Shown one piece after another: positions 51,894 to 60,759 of a stretch of 64,000 bases of DNA. The translations under genes were made by a program, and so were the position numbers. The stretch is from Bacteroidota bacterium (lineage in GTDB: Bacteria > Bacteroidota > Bacteroidia > Bacteroidales > JABHKC01). Location of the stretch: positions 1 to 64,000 of the forward strand of contig JABHKC010000045.1 of NCBI GenBank assembly GCA_018692315.1. The letters run 5' to 3'. The notes beneath the pieces were generated by a model. It was not told where the DNA came from. It did no database searches and saw nothing but the letters and a program-made list of their open reading frames with translations. Every line of letters starts with the position of its first letter. Positions within the stretch are counted from its first letter, which is position 1.

Positions 51894-52091
51894 TAAAATT
51901 AAAATTGTTTTAGGTGATATTAGCAAATAATTGTTTAATAAATGAAAAGATTGAATTTATATCATAACTTAAATGTTAGATACATAATATGTTAAGAAGA
52001 TATTTCAAATTGTAATTTATAATATTTGATTTTTGGCACACATCTTGGAAACAAGTCATCAATTATTTTAATTAACTGAGGAGGATAAATC

Positions 52092-52829
52092 ATGAAACGC
52101 ACATTTTTAACATTAGCAGTAAGTTTTTTACTAAGTTTTTCTTTGTTGGCATATACAACATCCGGCAGATCGAAATTAAACATAAAAACATGGAACGGAG
52201 AAAAATTTTCATTAATAATTGATAATAAATCATATTCAAAACCACAAAGCATATATAATATCGAAAATCTTCTTCCGGGAAAACACCATATAATTGTTAA
52301 AAGAAAAGTTCATAAACGACGAGGTGGTTCTCATACACGTACAATATACAATGGTTATATAAACATTCCGGCAAGCTCAAAAGTGAAAGCAACAGTTCAA
52401 AGACATCAGAAACTCTCAATTGTTGATATAGATCCAATAGTTAGTGTTACACCTGTGGTGGTTCATGGAAATGTTGCAATAAACAACCATGGTAAGCACA
52501 ACACAGCAATAAACAGTCATGGACAACATGTTGTACCGGCAGGAATTTCATCACGCAGTTTTCAAAACTTGAAACATACGATTGTTCGCACAAGCTTTGA
52601 TGATGAAAAATTGATAGTTGCCCAACAAGCAATTGCCTCTCACAGAGTTAGTTCTCAACAAGTTCTCGAACTGATGAAATTATTTAGTTTCGATTCAAAG
52701 AAATTAGAATTAGCAAAATTTGCATACGCATACACTTTAGATAAACAAAATTACTACATCGTAAATAGCGGTTTTACTTTTAGCAGTAGTGTAAGAAAGT
52801 TAAACAGCTATACCTCATCATTCCATTAA
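52092..52829 (+). CDS. DUF4476 domain protein, secreted
   Basis: The 245-residue protein has a signal peptide (residues 1-20) and a beta-rich PEGA-like N-terminal region (LNIKTWNGEKFSLIIDNKSY, IENLLPGKHHIIVKR). A histidine/asparagine-rich linker (NNHGKHNTAINSHGQH) precedes the DUF4476 domain (about residues 150-245: FDDEKLIVAQQAI, SSQQVLELMKLFSFDSKKLELAKFAYAYTLDKQNYYIV). It has an unusually strong Shine-Dalgarno, GAGGAGG at 52078-52084, seven bases before the ATG, rare in this window. The domain's role is unknown. Confidence 0.8.
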   Translation: MKRTFLTLAVSFLLSFSLLAYTTSGRSKLNIKTWNGEKFSLIIDNKSYSKPQSIYNIENLLPGKHHIIVKRKVHKRRGGSHTRTIYNGYINIPASSKVKATVQRHQKLSIVDIDPIVSVTPVVVHGNVAINNHGKHNTAINSHGQHVVPAGISSRSFQNLKHTIVRTSFDDEKLIVAQQAIASHRVSSQQVLELMKLFSFDSKKLELAKFAYAYTLDKQNYYIVNSGFTFSSSVRKLNSYTSSFH

Positions 52830-52860
52830 TAAGCAATTTAATTATTGACCCAAAATTAAA

Positions 52861-52890
52861 GCCGTACATAAGCATGTACGGCTTTTTTTT
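52861..52890 (+). terminator. Intrinsic terminator of the DUF4476 gene
   Basis: GCCGTACAT and ATGTACGGC form a perfect 9-bp stem around AAGC, followed by eight Ts. It is preceded by AAA, so it may also serve the convergent gene weakly. Confidence 0.92.
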
Positions 52891-52933
52891 ATAACTTTAG
52901 TTAACTTATATTTTGCAAAAACTTTGGAATTTT

Positions 52934-55663
52934 CTATTTTGTAAGAACAATTTTTCTGGTGTATATTTTATCGCCAACAATAATATTCAAAAAATAAATC
53001 CCACTTTTTAGATTATTTAAATTGATAGTATGCAGGTATTTATCGATATTGTATTCCTCAAATATTTTCTTTCCAAAGACATCAAAAACCTGAATTCCTT
53101 CAAGAGTAGAAAAATTATTTGACTGAATATTTAGAAAATTGGAAGTTGGATTCGGATAAACTGTAAGATAATCGTTGTATAAATTTTCATTGACACTCAC
53201 ATCATTCATAGTTGTAAATTTCCATGAATCGCACCACGAGCTATTTGTAATTACAGAAGAAACAGCTTTTACGTGCCAGAAATAGTCAGTTTCAAAATCT
53301 AAACCGCCAATCAGCAAAAAAGTATCGCTGGTATTTTGAGTATAAACCATACTTACAAAATTTGAATCAGTTGTGTATTGAATATAGTAGTCTTCGCTAT
53401 CTGCAACAGGGTGCCATTGCAGCATGACATTGTTTGTTGGTAGATTTATACTTAGATTTGGCGGACTTGTCAAAAATGGTGCTGCCAGCCCTACCTCACT
53501 TGTCGTGAAATGACTTGTATATGTCCAGTCGGAAACAAAATTACCATCATATGTGCGAACTCTCCAATAATATGTTGTATTAAAATTTAAGTTTAAAATA
53601 TCGGCAAATGAAACAGGGCTAAATTGTTCTGTTGCATTTGTCAAATCAGGATTTGTGCTTATTTGGAAATGGTATCCTGTGGCTCCATTTATGTCAGTCC
53701 AATCTAATTGTGGGTCGATATCTACCTCAATTTCGCTAAGAAGTGGAGAAACTAAAACTGGAGGGATTGGTAATTCAAGCATTTGATTTCCAGTACTGAA
53801 CCATCTTGTTTCCCAAATAGCAGTATCAATGGTATTACTCATTCTTACGCGCCAAAAATAAAATCGGTTTGCAGCGAGAGGTCCGGTAAAGTATTCGGTA
53901 TCAGAGCTGTCGTTACTTGCATATAGATAAGGTATGGTTTCCTGAATTAAAAATGGAGTATTAAAAGCATTGCTTGTATCAACTTCTAAATAATAAAAAT
54001 TTGCTCCCTCGTGAGCCCACCAATCTAAAGTAATGCCGGCAAGATCTTGATTTAGAGCTTCGTTTTGCGGACTGTACAAACCTACTTGTTGAAGAGTATA
54101 AAAATTCCAGGGAGTTGTCCATTTTGTTGTGTCTTCATCATTTCGTGCTCTAATTCGCCAATAATAATATTCGCCGAAATACAAATTTTCTAAATATTTT
54201 TCTGTATCAATATTTAAGCTACTTGAATTTATGTAATCGTTTATGCCTTCGTAAAATATTGGCGAATTAAAATTTATGGAAGTATCTATTTGATAATCGT
54301 AATAATTCACACCAGTGTGAGCATCCCAATCGATGGTAGTTGAAGTAAAAGTACTTGAAAATGAAATTGGAGCATTCATAAATAATGTATCGTGAATTGT
54401 AAAACTCCAGATATCAGACCAAACTGTTGTATCTACTGCATTGCGTGCTCTGACACGCCAAAAATATTTTTTGCCAAAAAACAAATTGAAAAGATAGTAT
54501 TCTGTATCTTGATTGCTGCTGAATTGATTAATGTAAGATGTAGTCCCAATGAAAATGGCAGAGGTATTAAATTGAGAGCTTGTATCTATTTGAAAATCAT
54601 AAAAATCGACACCACTATATGCATCCCAATCTATAGTTGTTCCTGTGAAAGAAAACGAATTATTTGCTGGACTGCTTAAAAACATTTCGTCTTTTGTGGT
54701 AAAATTTCTTGTAGCCGACCAGCTTGATGTATCAACTGCATTTATAGCCCGAACTCGCCAAAAATGCTGTTTCCCAAAAAATAAATCATCTACAAATTCT
54801 TCGGTATCGGAATTATTGTTCAGAAAAAATTGAAAAGTATCGATTCCTGTTTGATAGGCACCAGAATTAAAGTTTGGAGTAGTATCAACAGCAAATTGAT
54901 AAAGCTCAATTCCATCGAATGCAAACCAATCGAGTGTAATGCCAGCATAAACAAGGCTCCCATTGACTGGTTCATAGAGAGTAACATAATCGTATGTGTT
55001 GAAATTCCACGCAATTGACCAACCCGATGTATCAACTAAATTTCTGGCTCTTACTCTCCAATAGTAGGTTTTTCCAAAATATAAGTTCTCAATAAATTCT
55101 TCGCTATCAGAAAAATTATTCAAATAGCTTAAATATGCAGTGCTACCCTGGACAAGTGCTACTGAATTAAAATTTGGGCTTGTATCTAATTCAAAATCGT
55201 AATTATCAACTCCCTCGTGAGCATTCCAGTCTAATAATATTCCTGTGAAATTATAAGTTCCCGAGAAGGGCAACGATAAATTGACATAATTTCTTGTAAT
55301 GAAAGCCATATTTGAAGACCACGCAGAGGTATCTGTTGCGGAAAGTGTCCGAACTCGCCAGTAATAGGTTTCACCAAAGAACAAATCATCGACGAAATGT
55401 TCGGTGTCACCCCAAGTATTTGCTGTACCTAATGATGCCTCAAGTGTATCGAACAGAAATGGAGAATTGAAGCTGGTAACTGAATCAATCTGGAGTTGAT
55501 AGTAGCTGGCTCCTGCAACAGCATTCCAATCTAACATTACACCTGCCCATGTAAGTGAAGAGTTAAACGGCGAGACCAGAACTGGGGCATCTATTGCAAA
55601 GTTCATTCTGAAACAGAGCATTAGTACTATATAAAGGCTTAAGAATTTCGAAGTTTTTAACAT
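52934..55663 (-). CDS. T9SS-secreted protein with about eight fibronectin-like repeats
   Basis: The 909-residue protein has a signal peptide and then about six units of roughly 95-100 residues. Each has I-x-L-D-W-x-A-x-x-G-x-x-x-Y-x-x-x-x-D-T-S-x-x-F-N-S near the start and F-G-K-x-Y-Y-W-R-V-R-A-x-N-x-x-D-T-x-x-W near the end. Two more diverged FN3-like units follow (TDINGATGYHFQIS, WHPVADSEDYYIQY). The end is a T9SS sorting domain (VYPNPTSNFLNIQ, VFDVFGKKI, SGIYFLNI). It is likely a surface adhesin or structural protein. Confidence 0.85.
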   Translation of the reverse strand: MLKTSKFLSLYIVLMLCFRMNFAIDAPVLVSPFNSSLTWAGVMLDWNAVAGASYYQLQIDSVTSFNSPFLFDTLEASLGTANTWGDTEHFVDDLFFGETYYWRVRTLSATDTSAWSSNMAFITRNYVNLSLPFSGTYNFTGILLDWNAHEGVDNYDFELDTSPNFNSVALVQGSTAYLSYLNNFSDSEEFIENLYFGKTYYWRVRARNLVDTSGWSIAWNFNTYDYVTLYEPVNGSLVYAGITLDWFAFDGIELYQFAVDTTPNFNSGAYQTGIDTFQFFLNNNSDTEEFVDDLFFGKQHFWRVRAINAVDTSSWSATRNFTTKDEMFLSSPANNSFSFTGTTIDWDAYSGVDFYDFQIDTSSQFNTSAIFIGTTSYINQFSSNQDTEYYLFNLFFGKKYFWRVRARNAVDTTVWSDIWSFTIHDTLFMNAPISFSSTFTSTTIDWDAHTGVNYYDYQIDTSINFNSPIFYEGINDYINSSSLNIDTEKYLENLYFGEYYYWRIRARNDEDTTKWTTPWNFYTLQQVGLYSPQNEALNQDLAGITLDWWAHEGANFYYLEVDTSNAFNTPFLIQETIPYLYASNDSSDTEYFTGPLAANRFYFWRVRMSNTIDTAIWETRWFSTGNQMLELPIPPVLVSPLLSEIEVDIDPQLDWTDINGATGYHFQISTNPDLTNATEQFSPVSFADILNLNFNTTYYWRVRTYDGNFVSDWTYTSHFTTSEVGLAAPFLTSPPNLSINLPTNNVMLQWHPVADSEDYYIQYTTDSNFVSMVYTQNTSDTFLLIGGLDFETDYFWHVKAVSSVITNSSWCDSWKFTTMNDVSVNENLYNDYLTVYPNPTSNFLNIQSNNFSTLEGIQVFDVFGKKIFEEYNIDKYLHTINLNNLKSGIYFLNIIVGDKIYTRKIVLTK

Positions 55664-55685
55664 ATTTTTATTTTATTATTTTTCA

Positions 55686-55693
55686 CAAAACTA
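55686..55693 (-). promoter_or_regulatory. Candidate -7 box for the FN3-repeat protein gene
   Basis: TAGTTTTG on the minus strand, 22 bases upstream of the ATG at 55663. The nearest TTTG is closer than the usual 19 bases. Confidence 0.4.
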
Positions 55694-55774
55694 TAATTTT
55701 TATTTTCAAATTTGTGTTATCTTCAATTATAAAATATTTTTGTCGTTTAAAAATTTGGCAATAACAGATAGATT

Positions 55775-56221
55775 ATGAATACACTTTCTGCAGAAAAAAA
55801 GGAAAAACAAATTCAATTTGACAAATTGTATCTTGAAATGGCTAAAGTTTGGGCAAAAAATTCTTATTGCACTCGGCGAAAAGTTGGTGCTTTATTAGTT
55901 AAAGATCGGATGATAATTTCCGATGGATTCAATGGAACACCTTCTGGTTTTGAAAACATTTGCGAAGACAGCAATAACAAAACCAAACCTTATGTGCTTC
56001 ATGCCGAAGCAAATGCAATAACTAAAGTAGCTAAATCGAACAATAGTAGCCAGGGTGCAACTTTATATATTACCTCTTCTCCTTGTCTCGAATGCTCGAA
56101 ATTAATAATTCAGGCAGGAATAAGTAGGGTTGTGTATGCCGAGAATTATAGAAAAAATGAAGGATTGCAGTTGTTGGAAAGAGCCAATATAGAATTGCTT
56201 TATTTGGATATTTTAGAATAA
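55775..56221 (+). CDS. dCMP deaminase (ComEB-type cytidine/deoxycytidylate deaminase)
   Basis: The 148-residue zinc enzyme should convert dCMP to dUMP for dTTP synthesis. It has SYCTRRKVGALLVKDRMIISDGFNGTPSGFEN. The zinc motif HAEANAI (His, Glu proton shuttle) and the second zinc site SSPCLECSKLI (two Cys) follow, then VVYAENYRKNEGLQLL. Length and order fit the dCMP deaminase family rather than tRNA or CMP/dCMP kinase relatives. It is divergent from the FN3-repeat gene. Confidence 0.92.
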   Translation: MNTLSAEKKEKQIQFDKLYLEMAKVWAKNSYCTRRKVGALLVKDRMIISDGFNGTPSGFENICEDSNNKTKPYVLHAEANAITKVAKSNNSSQGATLYITSSPCLECSKLIIQAGISRVVYAENYRKNEGLQLLERANIELLYLDILE

Positions 56222-56290
56222 TATTATTGAGTTATTAAATTTTATATTATTCTATTTGGAAAGAATTTTTGAAAAATGGTTCTATATTCC

Positions 56291-57310
56291 TTAAAGGCTT
56301 TTTTCGATTGTGTCGATCTGTTTTTTTAGTTGTGGAAGATTCTTGAATATAACTAATGATTTTTGATAATCGATGATTTTAAAAGCGGGCGAGCCTTGAT
56401 AAATTGCACCTTTCTCTTTTATACTTTTAGCAATTCCCGACTGAGCTGCAATTTTCACTTCATCAGCAATAGTCAGATGACCAATTATCCCAACCTGACC
56501 GCCTATCATGCATGCTTTGCCAATTTTGGTTGAACCTGCAATTCCGCTTTGTGCAGCAATTACAGTATTTTCTCCAATTTCAACATTATGCCCAATTTGA
56601 ATTAAATTGTCTAATTTAACTCCCTTTCTAATAATTGTTGAACCAATTGTTGCTCTGTCTATTGTTGTATTTGCCCCAACTTCAACATTATCTTCAATAA
56701 TAACATTTCCAATTTGCGGAACTTTTTTATAATCATTATTTTTTTGTGGAGCGAAGCCAAATCCGTCGCTTCCTATTACCACTCCACTGTGGAATGTGCA
56801 ATCTGAACCTATTTTACATTCGGAATAAATTCTTACACCTGAATTTATTATTGTGTTTTCTTTTATTTCAACATTGTCAGCAATATAGCAATTTGGGTAA
56901 ATTTTTACATTATTGCCAATTTTTACATTTTGTCCGATGTAGGTGAAAGCACCAACATACACATTATCAGGAATTTCTATATCTTGAGAAATAAAAGATG
57001 GCTGCTCAATTCCTTGTTGGTTTTTTTTAAGACTTTCGTAGATAGTTAATAATTCAGCAAAAGATTCATAGGCATTTTCAACTCGAATAAGAGTTGGCGA
57101 AACCTCTTTTTCAATTTCAAAATCTTTATTAATAATAACTATATTTGATTCTGTTGTATAAAGATATTTGTTATATTTTGGGTTTGCAAGAAAACTTAAA
57201 GTACCTGTTTTACCATCTTCGATTCTTGAAAAATCTGAAACAGTTACATTTCCATCTCCTTCAACATTACCCTTCAATATTTGTGCTAAATAATTTGCAG
57301 TAAATTCCAT
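56291..57310 (-). CDS. lpxD: UDP-3-O-(3-hydroxyacyl)glucosamine N-acyltransferase LpxD
   Basis: LpxD adds the second acyl chain in lipid A synthesis. From the ATG at 57310 the product is 339 residues. The N-terminal LpxD domain ([34 protein letters not shown]-like) precedes a left-handed beta-helix of hexapeptide repeats ([21 protein letters not shown]). The acyltransferase signature [11 protein letters not shown] and [25 protein letters not shown] with the catalytic His follow. The TTG at 57328 is rejected as a start because it is part of the promoter. It confirms a lipid A outer membrane. Confidence 0.94.
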   Translation of the reverse strand: MEFTANYLAQILKGNVEGDGNVTVSDFSRIEDGKTGTLSFLANPKYNKYLYTTESNIVIINKDFEIEKEVSPTLIRVENAYESFAELLTIYESLKKNQQGIEQPSFISQDIEIPDNVYVGAFTYIGQNVKIGNNVKIYPNCYIADNVEIKENTIINSGVRIYSECKIGSDCTFHSGVVIGSDGFGFAPQKNNDYKKVPQIGNVIIEDNVEVGANTTIDRATIGSTIIRKGVKLDNLIQIGHNVEIGENTVIAAQSGIAGSTKIGKACMIGGQVGIIGHLTIADEVKIAAQSGIAKSIKEKGAIYQGSPAFKIIDYQKSLVIFKNLPQLKKQIDTIEKSL

Positions 57311-57325
57311 AAAAAATGATTTTTG

Positions 57326-57333
57326 CAAATGTA
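57326..57333 (-). promoter_or_regulatory. -7 box of lpxD
   Basis: TACATTTG on the minus strand, ending 15 bases before the ATG at 57310. The box and spacing are the same as at the acyl-CoA ligase gene, and the spacer in both contains GCAAAAA followed by a T-run. Confidence 0.6.
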
Positions 57334-57500
57334 ATATTATATTTAATAGCTCACTAATTTTGCATTATTTTATTGAAGAATAGGGCTAAAATGCAAAATT
57401 AAAGCATATGAATATTTTTATTTTGAATTCAAGCTATGTTCGAAACAATGGTTTTTTCGACAAAAGAATTCATAGATTGAATATTTCAATTTGAGAATAA

Positions 57501-58748
57501 TCAAATAAGATCTTTCGGATAATACAAAAAATGCTTCACAACATTTTTACTGAAAGCAGTTAGATTTTGCATATCAGAAGCTTCTTCAAAATCGACTAAT
57601 TTTCCTGATTTGTAGATTACGTTTATTTTTTCAGAATTAAGGTTGTACGCACTGTTACTCAGTTTATTTGAAAAGACATAATAAGAAACATCGTTTTTTG
57701 AAATGCCGTATTTTTTCATTGCTAATTTCTCCAAATGGTCTATTTTATCAGGCATAAATTCAGTATTAGAAATTTCTACTTTAAATAAACGCCTATTAAT
57801 TAATCGTTTGCACTGGTCGGAAAGGATTTTGTCTTTGTGGTCTGACCAAACTTTTATAGAAGAAAAAACATCGCTATCGTCTAACTTTGAAAATATTTCT
57901 AAAATTGATTTTGAATTAGTTTTTTCAAAATCATTTTTAGATATTTTATTTTCTAATAGAAATGAAAATTCAGGAATTGAAAACAATTTTTCTCCAGATT
58001 GAGCCAGTTCTTTAGCGCGCATTAGAATTTTTGCAATCATAATTTCTGCCGACAGAACCGCTTTATGCAAATATACCTGCCAATACATAAACCGCCTGGC
58101 GATTAAATATTTTTCAACTGAATAAATTCCTTTTTCTTCAATAACTAATTCATTATCTACAACATTAAGCATTTTAATTATTCTGTCGGAACCAATAATT
58201 CCTTCCGAAACTCCTGAAAAAAAACTGTCGCGCCTCAAATAGTCTAATCTGTCAACATCCAATTGACTTGAAATTAGCTGATGTAGATACTTTTTGTGAT
58301 ATTGATTATTAAAAATCTTAATAGCATTTTCTAGTTTGTTATCAAAATAGTTATTTAAATCTACAAAATACTGACCTGTAATAAACTCATGATCAATATT
58401 ATCAATAATTATTCTTTCGAGCGAATGAGAAAATGGCCCATGCCCGATATCGTGCAGTAAAATTGCAATCATTGCAGACTGGGCTTCCTCTTCCGAAATT
58501 TCATGCCCCTTATGTTTTATCACTTCAATTGCCAATTTCATAAGATGCATAGAGCCAACTGCATGTTGAAAACGAGTGTGAGTAGTTCCCGGATAAACAT
58601 AAAAAGTCAAGCCTAATTGTTTTATTCGCCTCAATCGTTGAAAATATGGATGCTCAATTATGTTGAAAACCAATTCGCTTGGGATATTTATGAAGCCATA
58701 AACCGGATCGTTAATTATTTTTTGATAATATTTCTTTGCTTCTTTCAA
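57501..58748 (-). CDS. HD superfamily phosphohydrolase (SAMHD1/dGTPase-like)
   Basis: The core begins KIINDPVYGFINIPSELVFNIIEHPYFQRLRRIKQLG, followed by HTRFQHAVGSMHL, the metal site ILLHDIGHGPFSHSLE (HD), and SSQLDVDRLDYLRRDSFFSG. These are the HD-domain signatures of the YpgQ/dNTPase-like group. There is no ATG at the N-terminus. The frame is open to 58850, but that extension is Phe/Ile-rich and reads as non-coding, so I take the TTG at 58748 (415 residues). It probably hydrolyses nucleotides. It is divergent from rimP. Confidence 0.8.
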   Translation of the reverse strand: MKEAKKYYQKIINDPVYGFINIPSELVFNIIEHPYFQRLRRIKQLGLTFYVYPGTTHTRFQHAVGSMHLMKLAIEVIKHKGHEISEEEAQSAMIAILLHDIGHGPFSHSLERIIIDNIDHEFITGQYFVDLNNYFDNKLENAIKIFNNQYHKKYLHQLISSQLDVDRLDYLRRDSFFSGVSEGIIGSDRIIKMLNVVDNELVIEEKGIYSVEKYLIARRFMYWQVYLHKAVLSAEIMIAKILMRAKELAQSGEKLFSIPEFSFLLENKISKNDFEKTNSKSILEIFSKLDDSDVFSSIKVWSDHKDKILSDQCKRLINRRLFKVEISNTEFMPDKIDHLEKLAMKKYGISKNDVSYYVFSNKLSNSAYNLNSEKINVIYKSGKLVDFEEASDMQNLTAFSKNVVKHFLYYPKDLI

Positions 58749-58854
58749 TATTCTATATATTTCTATAAATGATAAACAATAAATAGAGCAAATTAAGTAA
58801 ATTTTGCATTCAATTTGAAAATAGAACAAAATATTTAAAAAAAACAGCAATTAC

Positions 58855-58884
58855 TTTGCATTTATAAAATATTGTGTACTTTTG
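58855..58884 (+). promoter_or_regulatory. Promoter of the rimP-nusA-infB operon
   Basis: TTTG (58855-58858), 18 bases, then TACTTTTG (58877-58884): a near-perfect Bacteroidota promoter, 61 bases upstream of the rimP ATG. Confidence 0.75.
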
Positions 58885-58907
58885 CAGCGATTAGCGAGGA
58901 AGATTTT

Positions 58908-58930
58908 AATAGGGGACGATGTCCCCTATT
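58908..58930 (+). promoter_or_regulatory. Leader hairpin upstream of rimP, attenuator candidate
   Basis: AATAGGGGAC and GTCCCCTATT pair perfectly over 10 bases around a GAT loop, inside the predicted leader and only 15 bases before the rimP ATG. The T-rich stretch that follows (TTATTAATATTTTTT) gives it the look of an intrinsic terminator. Because the operon encodes NusA, feedback by attenuation is plausible. An RNA-binding leader for RimP or IF2 is the alternative. Confidence 0.6.
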
Positions 58931-58945
58931 TTATTAATATTTTTT

Positions 58946-59413
58946 ATGATTGATATAGATTATCTGAAAAAAATTGTTGAAGAGGAAATTGCCAAAAAAG
59001 AAATATTTTTAGTAAGTGCAGATATTAGTTCGGACAGTAGTATAACTGTTAAAGTGGACAGTATGGCTGGAGTTTCGATAAAAGAATGTGTAGAACTGAG
59101 CAGATTTATTGAAAATAATTTCGACAGAGAAGACAATGATTATCAACTTCAAGTTACATCTCCTGGTTTAGATCAACCATTTCATGTGCTTGAGCAATAC
59201 AAAAAAAATATTGGAAAAGAAATTGAAATTTTGCTTTCTGATGGCAAAAAATTGAATGGAGCCCTAATATCGGCAACCGACATTGAAATTGAAATTGTAG
59301 AAGAAAAAAGAATAAAATTAGAGGGGAAAAAGAGAAAAGAATTAGTTAAAGAGCAAAAAACGATAAAATATAAAGATATGAAGTCAGCTAAATTAAAAAT
59401 TATGTTTAAATAA
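58946..59413 (+). CDS. rimP: Ribosome maturation factor RimP
   Basis: RimP assists 30S subunit maturation. From the ATG at 58946 (MIDIDYLKKIVEEEI) the product is 155 residues, the usual size. The earlier ATG at 58919 would place translation inside the leader hairpin and is rejected. Motifs are VKVDSMAGVSIKECVELSRFIE and the signature YQLQVTSPGLDQPF, then an SH3-like C-terminal domain (GKEIEILLSDGKKLNGALIS). It precedes nusA by 7 bases. Confidence 0.92.
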   Translation: MIDIDYLKKIVEEEIAKKEIFLVSADISSDSSITVKVDSMAGVSIKECVELSRFIENNFDREDNDYQLQVTSPGLDQPFHVLEQYKKNIGKEIEILLSDGKKLNGALISATDIEIEIVEEKRIKLEGKKRKELVKEQKTIKYKDMKSAKLKIMFK

Positions 59414-59420
59414 AGTCAAA

Positions 59421-60659
59421 ATGAAGAATTTAAACTTAATTGATACATTTTCAGAATTTAAAGAATTAAAAAACATAGATAGAACAACAATGATGAGTGT
59501 TCTTGAAGATGTTTTTAAGAGCTTAATTAGAAAAAAGTACGGCACTACCGAAAATTTCGATATCATTATAAATATCGATAAAGGTGATTTCGAGATATGG
59601 CGTAATAGAGAAATAGTTGATGATGAAGATTTTGAAGATGAAATACTTGAAATTCCTCTATCGAAGGCATTAAAAATCGATGCAGATTATGAAGTTGGGG
59701 AAGACTATACAGAGCGTGTTGAACTGAATGATTTTGGAAGAAGGTCTATTTTGTCTGTCCGTCAGAATCTAACTACAAGAATTCTCGAAATTGAAAAAGA
59801 TGGCATTTTCGGCAACTATAAAGATAAAATTGGAGAAATAATTACAGGAGAAGTTTATCAGGTCTGGAAAAAAGAAATATTAGTACTTGATGATGAAGGA
59901 AATGAACTAATACTTCCGAAACAGGAGCAAATACCATCAGATTATTTCAAAAAAGGCGATAGTATTCGTGCAGTAGTCATAAAAGTTGATATGCGAAATA
60001 ACAATCCTTTGATAATAATTTCACGCACTTCGCCAATTTTCCTTGAAAGACTTTTTGAATTAGAAGTTCCTGAAATTTTCGATGGACTTATTACCATTAA
60101 AAAAATTGTTAGAAAACCTGGAGAAAGAGCAAAAATTGCTGTAGAATCTTACGACGAAAGAATTGATCCGGTTGGTGCATGTGTTGGCATGAAAGGATCC
60201 AGAATACACGGAATTGTTAGAGAACTACGAAACGAAAATATTGATGTGATAAACTTTTCTCAGGACATTAAACTATTTATATCGAGAGCATTAAATCCTG
60301 CAAAAATTACATCAATAAACATTCTTGAAGAAGAAAAAAGAGCAGAAATATTCCTCAAACCAGATCAAGTATCACTTGCAATTGGGAAAAGTGGATTAAA
60401 TATTAAATTGGCTGGACAATTGGTTGATTTAGAGCTTGATGTATATCGCGATATTGATGTTGAAGACGACGAAGATGTTGATATTGAAGAATTTTCTGAC
60501 GAATTAGAAGGATGGATAATTGACGCACTAAAAGCAATAGGATGCGATACTGCAAAAAGTGTTTTAGAGCTGTCATTCGAAGATTTAGTTAAACGAACGG
60601 ATCTTGAAGAAGAAACGATTACATATGTTATGCAAATTATAAAAGCAGAATTTGAATAA
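59421..60659 (+). CDS. nusA: Transcription termination/antitermination factor NusA
   Basis: The 412-residue protein has the NusA N-terminal RNA polymerase domain (MMSVLEDVFKSLIRKKYG). An S1 domain (GEIITGEVYQVWKKEILVLDD, PKQEQIPSDYFKKGD) and KH domains (DPVGACVGMKGSRIHGIVRELRNENID and SLAIGKSGLNIKLAGQL) follow. A short acidic stretch (DVEDDEDVDIEEFSDE) and a helical end complete it. It is co-transcribed between rimP and infB, the classic arrangement. Confidence 0.96.
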   Translation: MKNLNLIDTFSEFKELKNIDRTTMMSVLEDVFKSLIRKKYGTTENFDIIINIDKGDFEIWRNREIVDDEDFEDEILEIPLSKALKIDADYEVGEDYTERVELNDFGRRSILSVRQNLTTRILEIEKDGIFGNYKDKIGEIITGEVYQVWKKEILVLDDEGNELILPKQEQIPSDYFKKGDSIRAVVIKVDMRNNNPLIIISRTSPIFLERLFELEVPEIFDGLITIKKIVRKPGERAKIAVESYDERIDPVGACVGMKGSRIHGIVRELRNENIDVINFSQDIKLFISRALNPAKITSINILEEEKRAEIFLKPDQVSLAIGKSGLNIKLAGQLVDLELDVYRDIDVEDDEDVDIEEFSDELEGWIIDALKAIGCDTAKSVLELSFEDLVKRTDLEEETITYVMQIIKAEFE

Positions 60660-60759
60660 ATAATACTTGTTCATTAGCTGATATAATTAATTTTAATATT
60701 TTATTTTTAACAATTATTGTTTGAAAAAGATTTTTAATAATCTGAGACGAAATTTAATT

